This document shows, in pieces, positions 25,601 to 37,000 of a stretch of 64,000 nucleotides of DNA (within the stretch, counting starts at the first letter, position 1; the number at the start of each line of letters is the position of its first letter). This stretch comes from Acanthaster planci (Eukaryota; Echinodermata; Asteroidea; Valvatida; Acanthasteridae), in NCBI RefSeq assembly GCF_001949145.1, contig NW_019091539.1, positions 1,191,005 through 1,255,004 on the forward strand. The letters are read 5' to 3'. Position numbers and translations under genes: made by a program. The notes below the pieces were generated by a model. The model saw nothing but the letters and a program-made list of their open reading frames with translations, did no database searches and was not told where the DNA came from.

Positions 25601-27580
25601 CATCACCAGAACGCGTGATTAGTGAAACATGATCTGGTAGCAGATTTTTTTTTTTTTTTTTGGTTTTGCCTCCAAGTGTAGGGCCCATGCCCATGCACTG
25701 TAATGCTCAATTTTAAATGCGGTCCTGCTAAACGCACCGCTCTGACCTATACAGCCCCGTTTTTAATTTCATCTGCAAGTTTAAAGGCGAGTTCTGGTTT
25801 TGGATTTTTATGTGACGAAATTTTGCATACCCACGAACAGTGTAATTCCATTCTTGAAAGAAGTCACATGTTACAATTATTTCAGAACCAAAATTTGCAG
25901 GAATGTGGGAAAAAATGCTGACATTTTTATTTTCTTTTGTTAGTCTTTGTTGTTTCGGTAAACGAAAGCAAGGCTGTCTCAAAAGTATCTTCTGTGACCA
26001 ACTTTTGGGTCCAAAGAAGATCCCTTTAATGAACATCCCCCCCCCCAAATGGCATAGAAGCTGCAGCACCGTTATTCGACAGAAAAATGGGAAAGTGCAC
26101 TTTTTAAGCAAATAACCGACAGGGGATGTCATATAATATAGACCACTAGAAAGTTGCATCGAACATGATACTGTTTTTCCTCCAAAAGTGAACAGGGACT
26201 TTTAATACATAAAAAATGCGTGATTTGGGGCTCTCATTTAAGCTCCATACACAAATAAGGGAGGTTCTTTTACGAGCGAGGCCCAACGATTTCTCTTGGA
26301 AAATACAACCCACACACTTGCCTGCGCTCTCGCATTTAGTCCGAATACGTAAGAGTAAATTTGCAAATCTTAAGCTTCCTTGTCAGGATTTTTGCTGTTC
26401 GTTTATTTGTGTTTTTTGTTTGTTCGTTTGTTGTTTGCATAAAAAAGGGGACAAAAGTTTGTGCTGTGTGTTTCTTTCTCTTCCTCAAGTGTGCTGAACT
26501 CCCCCCCCCCGCATTTTTTTTTAGTATAACACTTTAAAGGCCATACCGGGGAAATTTTGTTAGCGATGCGCCTTTGGTTTTCAAATGAGGATCAGGCGCC
26601 AGTAATGAGCTTCCACTGCGGTGGTATTGCGCAGCCATCCAATAAAGCGTTTTAACTTTCCTAAATGCACACGCGTGTCAAGTTTAAGCACGCGCACGTA
26701 GGTGTGACGCCTTCATTGTAATGGCGTCTCCCCAGATTAGTCTGTTGCAAAATCGAATTGCCTCCATGCATTTAGTAAATTAAGCCAGTGTTGTTGGAGG
26801 TCTAGGTGTCAGGGGTTTAGATTCGATGAATTCTTTTATTCTGCTTTTACGTTCCCCAAGATATGAATTATCTTCCGTTTATTGCAATAATTAAATCCTG
26901 CTCATCTTTGAAATATAATTCATCTTTTAGAGGGATTCATATGGCTCTGGGAAAGATATTAAGAAAGGTTCAGTCTTAGATTCATCCTGTTAACCACATA
27001 GGCATGAGAGCTTATACTCTCGGTAACTTTATTTCGATCACCGAAATCAGAGACTTTCCGAATTGGACTGATACTTTTTTCATCCTCTGGTCCGGCCCCA
27101 CGGATCGTTCCGGTTCGACGTCGGTACGGGGACCAACATCAAACAAGGACGCAAACTTGGACGGCAGTTTCATGCCTTTACTCGTGGGTAGCAGTCCTCA
27201 GTAATTGTGTCTTGTTAATTGATAGCCGTAGCCGCCGAAGGCAATTTATTTAATCGCAGTCGCGAAACAATAAAGCTTTGACATTGCTGGCTGCAACTCT
27301 TTCATTTGCGCTTGAGAAACTACTCCGTTTTGTGCCGGAGAGCGGGAGCAGGAAGTGTAAAATTAAACCTGGCTGGTTACGGGGGTATTATGTATGGGAA
27401 TTGAGATGGGAATTGTCAATTAGACACCCACTGCGGCATTAAGAGTGACAACCAGAGGTGCATAATAGGATAACTTATTTTTAAATGGCTCAGAAAACTG
27501 CGAGAATGCATCCATTTTTAATGTTGACAAGCATGACTGTTGAATATGGACGTGCGTGACAAGCTCCTATCCGTTAAAGA

Positions 27581-27682
27581 GCCATGAACTTTAAGAAGAC
27601 CTTTACTGGTTAATGCAAATGGCGTTTCTGCCTTTTGGTTGTTAATTATGCCATGAACTTTAAGAGGACCTTTACTTGTTAG
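27581..27682. repeat. Near-direct repeat, 69-bp period
   Basis: gccatgaactttaagaagac... at 27581-27613 recurs at 27650-27682 with two or three changes. The sequence between (caaatggcgtttctgcctttt, 27616 onward) recurs at 28395-28424. A short family of unknown origin. Confidence 0.7.
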
Positions 27683-29289
27683 TCTGGTTTTTTCCCATCC
27701 AATTTCGCAGAGTTCACGCATGTGCGTAGCGTTCATTCATATCCAATTGGATTCTACAGTTTTTCTTTGCAGTGTTCTGAGGGCTGATTTCGAACATTTA
27801 CCATTTTATTTCACTTTGCTGGTGTAATGTCATCGTAGAGCTAACCCAAGTTGGGTTTCGTTAATCGTTGTATTAGGCATAGGCCTATACAAAAATCAAT
27901 TTAGAAGAATTGTAAGTTGCAAAATATATTACTGCTTTTACATGGAAATGTAGACAGAATAACGCAAAAATTCAGGTCAAAATCATCCTGCTACCATAAA
28001 TTTGTAATACCTTCAGATAGTCATGTGACTTTATTTTCCTTTTAGGTTGATACAGTATAGTCTTTAACATTAAGAACGCCTGTTGCTCTTGAACCTTACA
28101 TTTGATCAAATCCTCCAAGAGCCAGCGCTGACTACATCAGTCAAACGTCAACGTCATATGACAGTAAGATTTAAGCCCTTAATTTGTTCTCTCGCTAGGC
28201 AACAAGGGAGGGGGGTATGTTTACGCTTGGGGGGGTACAGTCTTGTATCTTCGATGATGGGACGGGTTAGTTCTTGTAGATCTCCAAACGTGGAGGTTAA
28301 AGGGTAGCGGCAATGAAATTTTCTAAATGTCAGCCTGAAAATGCACCTTAGTTGTGTCTCAATTAATCTCCTTTGCAGTTTTTGTGTACCAATTCAAATG
28401 GGGTTTCTGCCTTTTAATTGTTATGCAGAGAATTTCCAAAGCTGTAATTCACCTGAGGAAGAAAATCTCTAATTTAGGCATACATTGGTTTGTGCACAAA
28501 AAAACGCTTGCAATTTTAAAGATTTCGATGGCCTGAATGTTCTCTCCTTTGGTGATCCATTGCTTTGCAAGTACATAACAAGAAACAAATAAAAAAACAA
28601 TCAAGCCTTTCTCAGAAATGTTTTCATTGAGTAAATTCTGGGTCCACAAGTTGAATAGAAAAACGTCTACATTGAACCATGCCTTCCCAGACGACATCAT
28701 AGCAACAGCGCCCTCAGATGTCCAGGAAAGCGCTGATGATTTTAAATATTTAAAAGAATGATGCACTCTGCAATACAGTTAACCCAGTAGAGGCGTCAAT
28801 AGTTTTCATACATTGTAAAAGAGAATAAAGTTGCCAAAAAGTTATTTCCAACAAAAATCGATGGCAACTACACTTTAACCTCTGTTTACGCTGCTGTGGC
28901 GTGTTTTCAAAGACGAAGTTGTCGTTTGGGAACCAAGAAAAAGCACACGTTTCACTCCTGTTTGAACGGCATTTGAATAATCAAAACTTACGTTTGTTTG
29001 CACAAAAAAGAAATCGTACTCCTGTCATGAGCAGGAAAGGTATGCGTAGGTAGGCCTAACCGAATGCTCACACAACTAAAAACCAATGGCGGAAATCTGT
29101 ACTGGAGATTGGGATTAAAACTACGGCCCGGCCGTGGAAATTCGTGAACCGGGGAGGGGGGGGTGCTCCACCTCAACTAAACTCTTATATGAATTTACCT
29201 TTACAAAATAATTCTCGCTGATAATCAGAATAATTAATTCAAGGACAAGTAAGTACACCCAGAGGGTTGATTTTCAGAAAAAAACCCAA

Positions 29290-29400
29290 TGTGATTGAGC
29301 AGGATTTATGACAAGCCCATCCACAAAATGTGGCTTGTTGGATTCGAACCCGAGATGCTGAAGGTGAGAGGAAAGTACCACTGACCCAGTATGACAACAT
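29290..29400 (-). mobile_element. tRNA-derived SINE or tRNA pseudogene
   Basis: On the minus strand an A-box-like TGGGTCAGTGGTA (29388-29376) and a perfect B box GGTTCGAATCC (29350-29340) are spaced as in a tRNA. The presumed acceptor-stem halves do not pair and the sequence continues into a non-tRNA tail, so a SINE is more likely than a working tRNA gene. Confidence 0.65.
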
Positions 29401-30179
29401 CACACTGACAAATGACTCAAGCAAAACATTAATGAGAAATATTGGCAGTGTTAGATATTTGTTTTTCTTGCCGTAGTTCATGGTTCATTTGGCAAAAGAT
29501 TTGATCACATTTTCCCAAGAACTGCTGAAAATTGTGGGCAGTTGGTATTTTAAACCGTGTTGCAGGAGAGTTGTAGAGAAAACACTACATTTTCTGGTAT
29601 CATCTGAAATAACTGGCTGTAATACATGTGTGCACTAACCTACTTTTATATTAAAAAATTGTGTGAGACTTCAGAAAAAAACCGCTTCCATCATCCCTTA
29701 AAATAAATTTGGCTGTAATGTATTATCTGTGAGCACCAGCCTTTGTATTAAAAAAATTGTTTACAAGGATTCATTCTAAAATTATAGCCTACATATTCCC
29801 CAGGCCTTGTAATAAGCAGGTGCTGTGTAATATAAATGATTTTCGTCTTTGTACTCTCTGCCGAGTTCTTTTCACTGATAATAAGCCTCGATGAAGTGAT
29901 TAATTGGTCTTGCTTTCAACAATACGGCACGTCATTAGGCCCTGTTATCAACAGTCAAAGTAGTCTCAGTTCGTGTCTGTGGTTGAGACTTCAAGCCTGC
30001 TTCATCATCTGGAGAATACTCATCATGTCGCAACGACATGCCCTGCAAAATCAAGTCACAATGTGATGGTGCAATCATTACATAGGCCTACAACATCTCA
30101 ACTAAAATTTGCTATCGTCTACGAAGCTGTGTAGGGATATGGTAAAAAAAATTTCTATTCCCTCATACATACGAATTTC

Positions 30180-30400
30180 TCCTCTTGTACGTACGACTTG
30201 TATCTCGTACATGCTACTTAGGCCTAAATGCCGTTTACAAATACGTACAAGATACCACTCGCATGTGCTACTTATATGCCGTACACGTACAAAATATCAC
30301 TCACATGTGCTACTTATATGCCGTATACCTACCGATCATTCGTATGTACAAGATATAAGTCGTAGGTACGAGATATATGTCGCACGTACGACCTGCGACA
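30180..30400. repeat. GTAC-rich tandem/inverted repeat block
   Basis: A ~40-base unit ending in catgtgctacttatatgccg is repeated twice (30243-30323). The block begins with gtacgtacgacttgtatctc and ends with words that are its inverse (gagatatatgtcgcacgtac, 30370-30389). It resembles a short inverted-repeat element with internal tandem copies, about 0.5 kb upstream of the CBARP transmembrane exon. The open frame across it is a by-product. Confidence 0.65.
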
Positions 30401-30940
30401 GCGCAACAGCGTTTGGTGCGACCCGCACTTACAGAATAAAGGATAAAAAATGAATTATCGGTTTGGATTGTGTCTTAGAAATTAGCAAACTCTGCACGGG
30501 TCTCCAGACTTACTGTTATGTCTACTGTCGGCGTATGCCAACCTAGACCTACCCCTAGACACAGCATTCAGACACTACCTAATACTGGAGGGGATGGGGA
30601 ATATTTTGCCTTTCCATCAAAAGTGGTCAAATGTATTAACCGTTGCTATGTGTATATCACATCACAATAGATAAACTCGATGATGGAGAGTTTATGGAGT
30701 TTGCAGTAGTAAGGTCATTGGCGCTAGTCTCACCCAGTAAGCATGTGCTATTCTTTCTCATTAGTTCCAGAAGAGCACTGAGTATGGTGGATTTGTCAAA
30801 AGCCACGTCAAGGGTAAAACTGCCACTAAAATGCCGTCAACAGACAATGGGGGATACTTACTCGTGAAGCTCCATTTTAATTATCGTTGATCAACCATTT
30901 TGTGCGGGAGCCTGACCTTTCTTCCCTCTGTCTTTTCCAG

Positions 30941-31092
30941 GGTGAATCCAGCTCACCCACAGATATCCTCAAGATGAACCCTTACCTCACCATCGTCATC
31001 TTAGTTACAGGAGTGGCCGGGGGTCTGGCCCTGGTCATCGGGGTGATTTTCTTTTGCAAATACTGCGTCAAGAAGCGACGAGCACCCGGCAG
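30941..31092 (+). CDS. CBARP: CBARP orthologue: transmembrane exon
   Basis: The acceptor is a pyrimidine-rich tract ending in ttttccag at 30940; the donor is cag|gtgagc at 31092/31093. The exon opens in phase 0 with a polar stretch (GESSSPTDILK), then a hydrophobic helix of about 23 residues (roughly codons 15-38, YLTIVILVTG onward). It ends in FFCKYCVKKRR, a stop-transfer cluster with two juxtamembrane cysteines that could be palmitoylated. Polar N-terminus outside, helix, basic stop-transfer is the type III topology expected of CBARP. The exon ends in phase 2 and matches the next exon. An internal ATG at 30974 could be the start codon, but mammalian CBARP has extra extracellular residues, so an upstream exon ending in phase 0 is more likely. 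Confidence 0.82.
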
Positions 31093-34000
31093 GTGAGCAA
31101 TGGAAAGATAATTTTTTGTTTTGGAAAGCTACGTCCCCCTAGCTGTGTCGATATTTCACGAAAACTTCAAAGGTATCGATCCAGAAGCGTGGGCTGCTTT
31201 TGGTGAGAGTTTACGGGAATGAACCCTATTTATAGTCCTTATTGGATATCCCTAAGCACCACAATAAGGGTGATTTGTCACACAGGCTGGTGCTGGAACA
31301 CATTTAAAAGTGGTAAATACATGCAGTCCAAAAACACATTCTAGATTCGTTAAACCGTTAAACGGGTTAATAGTGAGTGCTAGTGCCTTATTAATGAGTG
31401 CGGCGTGTTTGAGTAGCTTCCACGAGTTGACTCAGGTGTGACCACGTGTCCCGACCGTCTTGCTTGTTTGACCACGCAGCACACACACCTGACCATCTTC
31501 AGGTCATAAGGGTTGCCTAGTGGAAGCTACTTGAATGTACCCGGTGTTTGCGTGAAACGGAAACGTAGACAACATTGCTTTTGTAGCGCTCACGTAGTTT
31601 TTCTTGGCTGTCGGAGATCATTTGAGCCAGTGGCAGAAAAAAATTGTTCTGTGATTGATCTCGTCGCCTGATTCGACTACCCTTTGCAGATTACAAACGA
31701 GGCATTTACAGCAAGCTGCAACAGTACAAAGCCTGCAGGTTGTGCATCATAATAGGCACTTATACTGAGTAACAGCTTCACCAGCATTATGTAATATACA
31801 TTTAGGTAAGGGATGGACGTTGGACGTTGTCCATGGTTCCGAATCCTGAATGGTACACCAGTTACCTTTATCTCAGCTTATTTATTTCCTCAGCTCTCTT
31901 TCTCAGCTTTGAAAATTCATTTACTTTCCTATCCAAATTTGTAGCTTATTTGAAGTTTTTTATCACTGAATGAGTCTATTCTCGACCCGTTATCAATTTG
32001 AGCCCGGCTCACCAGAGTGGCAACCCTATCACATAATAATATATTACCTGCACCTTTTGAATGATTGCATTTTGCTTTAGAAGCCTCGTACAGTTTAATA
32101 ACAATGTAAGGTATTTGGATCGGGTGATCTCCTTTTCCCACAATTTGTTGAGGGTACAAGTCGTCTGGAAACTTCAAATATTAGCCACATTGGCTTGGAC
32201 ATAACGCTATACACATGTAGAAGTCTCGAAATCGACAAACAGTATCTGAGGACGACCTGTTATCCCACGAGGCTAAACTTCATAATTCCAAATTTATTCT
32301 GTTCGATGTGCGATCCCTTGAGGCGGGGTCTTCGGTAATTAGCGACCTTGCGGTATGTGAATCTACGGTACGTCTGGTGAAAAGGGGGAAAATATGAGTC
32401 GCGGATAGCGTCTGGACAAAATTAAGTCCGTTGGGATAAAATTACGGCTGCGAATCGAAGGCTCCCGGGTACCTCTTTGCATCCGTCTTGACTCTTCAGG
32501 TTTCACGGCAAGTGGCATTTGTGTCTTTCCTTTAGGGGAAGGAAGCAAATTTGTAATGCAAGCATAGCCCCCAAATAGTTATGAAAAACTTATAGACCGG
32601 TGAGAATCTTCCAGGCACTTGTTCCATTATACGTTTGACATGGTTGGATTCGGTTTACAGAACATATTCCTTCAACTCATCACTTTATATCCTAAGGGTT
32701 TACACAGTTCTGCACCTCATCTAACGCTGAATGCTTCTGGTGCGTTTTCAAGCTTTCAAAACGTCAAGTCATTTTAGCCTGTTAGACGCATTCTTACCAT
32801 ACGATATAACAAGAAAAATAATGTGATTTGGGTCCATTATAAGTGGTTTGAAAATTAAAACTGAAATAAGAAAATAATAATTCCACCATTTAGCACCAAA
32901 ATATAGGCCTACTACGCTGAGAAAAAGAGCTTAAAAACTTCAAAATGAATTGGAAGATTCCTCATGAACGCATCATAGAACTAAGTAAATTTGCTTAAAC
33001 CAAATTTAATGTCGCGCAAAGATACTTGTCTTTTTTCACAAAAATTAAATATAAATATTTTAAAATGTTTTTGGATGCACAGATACTAATGAATGAAATA
33101 ATTCCTTCCCGTCTGTGGTGGTATCAAGAATGATGGAAAGCGACGACAACAAACATCGACAACAGCACACGACCCTCGTGAAGACCATAAATTCACGCTG
33201 ACTCGCGTCCGTTGAAGAAAATTCCCATTTCCGCCTATGATCGAGCCTCTTCCCCATGCGCAATTCACACCCATCCATCTACGACGACACATCGTGCAAA
33301 GAAAAGAGGAAGAGAATAAAGATAGCAACACCTGCGAACCCACCTGCTCGAGGTGTAAACACACGGGGGATTCAGGCAACATACTCGCGGGAGTTATCTT
33401 TTTTGCTGCGACCCCGCGTGGCGGAATTGAAAAAAAAGATGATCTGACTTCCGCCCCGGCTGCGTGTGACTGAGAAAGTCAGACAGACGACACAGGGTAT
33501 ACCAGGCAAGATATGGGACGGAGGGGTAGCCCCTTACCTGTCCAATCCCTATACATTATTGTTACCTAACACATTCCCCTAGAAGTCTTCAAAGAATTCC
33601 TGAGATTCCGATGAAACAATGACCAACACAAAGGGGGGGGGTTCTCTCCGTCCCATATCTTGCCTCAAATTACACATTGGTATGGGGAATGGCCGCCTCG
33701 TGAAGCACAACGCCTTTACTGCTCCGACCCTCGACTATTGGGGAATGTGAGCGTTTTGCCACCTCCTGTGAACCTCGCCAAGGGTGTTCAAGAAATTGAC
33801 CTCATTCTGAAGTGCACACACATCATGCCTGGTGTAACACTTCCACGGCACTGCGGTTTGTAACAATGCATATATAGGCAATTTCAGTTCATGTTTAAAA
33901 AGTTATGGCACTTCGATGCTAAGAGTGATTTGACATTGCCTTTATCTTCTGATGTTTTATTCCTTTGGGACTCAGTTTCTTAAACCAAAAACTTTGATTT

Positions 34001-37000
34001 TCTGTATTTCTATAGTCGTTTCGCTACATAGAATTTGCGGGGTTTGAGTCAAGTTTCCAAACTCTTCGGAAGCACTGTTGAACACAATCAGTCTGATAAC
34101 ATTCAGAAACTGTAATTGATTGACCGGAGCCTGCGTCTTGGGAAAGAGAGCACACTTATTACGTTTAGGTATCGAACGGCTTGTTTCATCCAGTTATGAC
34201 AAAGTGCAGGCGGTATGATGTTCCTTCGATCGGTCTGGCGGTCTGAGGGTAGCGTCGGTACCGGTGGAAGCGGCGATGTATACGCACTCAGCAAAGACAC
34301 AACTGGAACTCCCTGCCTGCTACAGCTTTTTTTGTACATTGTAGCAACGCCATAAAGGAGAAGGAAAGAACCGCGCATTTAGTTCGAAGAACACGTTTTT
34401 AACCAACAATAATTATACTCTACATCAACATAGTATTCTGCTCCCTCTATTACAAAAGGCCGCAGGGATAAAGTTGCCAACTACTGAAACGATGATAACT
34501 CTTCTTGCTGCTTTGTTCAATTAAAAGACGCTGTATTACAACTATTTTATTTTGCCATTGTGAAGAGCAAATTGAGCGCTTTTTATAGGAATTCAAACAG
34601 GATTGTTGGCATTGTTTTGACGCAGCACTATTTCTTTACGGCAGGGATCCCGCTTTCTTTACACCCGTGCCTCTCGATCTGGACTTGGACAGCCGGACCC
34701 GCTCTAATGCGAATCGACGATTGGAATCAAGACCAGAGGAGGTACGCTTACCAGTTGACGACGAGGATGGGTCTCCCGCAAGGTGAGTTATCAGTGAGGG
34801 CGCTTTTAGAGTTGACAAGGTCTAATCTATTAATACTCCCTCCGAAAAACCAATAAAAAATACATCTCTATACACATTTGCATAGGATGTACACTGGACA
34901 GCAAAAGAAACTTGCCATTTCTGTCAAAGGCTACACGTGCAAATTCATAAAAATTATTTGTACACAGATATGCCGCAATAAAAGCAAGTGATTATCTTTA
35001 AAACTAAGAAGAATTTGACATGCACAGCAACTTGGTTACTGAATCAAAAGTCACACTCAGAAGCACCCTACACCAAGCAAAAATGGCCTAATGAATGGAC
35101 AACATTTTAAACAACCAATGACAAAGTGAACTCCCGTTTTGTCAAAATGATGTGCATGATGAGTGGTCTCTGTATAGGGATGCCATCCTTACTGACTATG
35201 CATACACATTATTGAAAAGTAATGATTTTTATTTCGTCCTGTGACACTGACTTCTGCGTAAAACTTAAGGCTCATTCTGTGACTTTTGATTCAGTAACCA
35301 AGTTGCAGTGCATGTCAATTTGTTCTTCTTAGGTCACGACACGTCGCTCTTCGCCTTGATTTTGCAATGTATGTATGTACAGTACGTACACAGATACGTA
35401 CATGTACCAGGTCAGCGAACAGCTGGTGTGAGCTGCTCTGCGACGAATGACCAAGGCTATTGCCTCCACGGCTTATTGGGGTCAACTTATTATAAAATGC
35501 GTGCGTGTAATAAGCAGTACATGTACATGTACAGTATACGGTTCCACAGAAGCTTTACTGATAGCAAAGGCCCAACAGTGGCGTAGCTAGGATTTTACAA
35601 GTCACGGGGGGCACGAGGGAGGCACCAGCATCTTATGGGGGCACCAGCTTTCAGTGGTGTGGTTTTTGGGGACAAATTTTTGTTCCTAGCCTCGTTCTAT
35701 GTCAATTCATCCGTTTGTTTTTCAGTGTGTGTGTGGGGGGGCACTGGGGGGATCGAGAATTTGTGGAGGGCACCTGTCGCCCCCGTGGCAATGCCAATGA
35801 GGCCCAATCAGAATGGCAGTATGAAGGTGTCATGTTAAGCAAGCACTTGAGACTTTTTCCGTAAACGATACTAGCTCGTCCTCAATTATAATGCATGAAT
35901 GTTTGTGTGATATTGGGGTATCTAATCCAACGGCATGTCTGCGTCATAGGACAAGCGCAGATGTGCAAGATAGGTCGAACACTCTCCAGTAAGGACTGGT
36001 CATTCTCACACATACATTACGTCGATGAACATAGGTATAAATAGGAAAAGCTTGGTCAACAATGGTGACCAATGACGTCTAACGCTTCTATGCCACCGGC
36101 TTGTATTGATAGTCACACTCGCACTTGACACTAAGGTTAAGTTAGGCAAGCAAGAAGGAACAATTCGCATTTCTCGACTGCATATGGAATGGCTTATTGA
36201 CATTTTAACGAGGTCGTGTAATTAAAAGGGAAAAACGCGGTTAGATTGGCCCCATTTTCCTGCCTCTTTAAGAGACACAGCTGTCAACTCGTCAGCCGTC
36301 ACAATTCCGCCGAATCCGATCGTTTCAAACGATTGGGGGCATCCAGCTCCTCTGTGTTCCTCGAAGAGACATCTCCGAAGAGCCGGATGACAGACAGGGG
36401 AGAGATTTGACCGATAGAGTGTTGACGGCGAGTGGGCGTTTTAAGCCTTATCTCCCGGCCCCTCAGAGCCTACAAGCTACCCCTCTGAGGGGTTTCGTGC
36501 GCCTGCTCAACCACCCCCGTAGTTCTGATGCCGCCTATCTGCAGCACAGAATAATTGACAACTTTCATCTGCTAGGGCCGAGGAGTTTTTCTAAGCAATA
36601 AATGAAGGATATCGATTCTCCGGCACATATACCATCAATGCTTTTTCCATTCAAAAAGTCAGTGTCCCTAACCTCTCCCCGCATCAAGAAACCCACACAC
36701 TTGAATGTCATTTGCCAAATTCGCCAAATCTTATTGAAGAACAATCAGATTGAGGGAAAAGCAGGCAATGGAATGAAGTCCAGTGTATATGTGAGAGGTT
36801 CTTTGTATATCTTTGCAAGATATACAAAGAACCTCTCAGCGTCGTATCCAGCTTTTGGCACAGGGGGGGAATTCAAAAGCGAATGCGGTTTTGGGCGCAT
36901 TCATCATGATGTTGGGGAGAAAAAAATCAGAAGCCTTACGGCCCAACATGCTTGCTTTAATTTGCTGGTGTTGTTTTCTTTAGGTTTTGGTGCTAATATT

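Larger units (their letters stand above)
18712..29289. other. Mostly non-coding stretch; possible CBARP 5' intron
   Basis: Apart from the candidate first exon at 19577-19603 nothing coding is recognised. Longer antisense open frames at 19257-19712 and 25728-26159 have no family features. Small items: CRE palindromes at 20586-20593 and 24364-24371, GTTT-rich low complexity at about 20440-20465 and 26395-26430, a T17 run at 25645-25661, and a 33-bp near-direct repeat at 27581/27650. Confidence 0.5.

Noticed and set aside
25728-26159. 143-codon open frame on the minus strand
   Set aside because: No family motif, no splice context, odd composition; overlaps plus-strand open frames in AT-rich DNA. 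Likely chance.
30109-30453. 114-codon open frame with repeated YHSHVLLICR words
   Set aside because: The protein repeat is only the translation of the GTAC-rich tandem repeat; no evidence of selection for coding.
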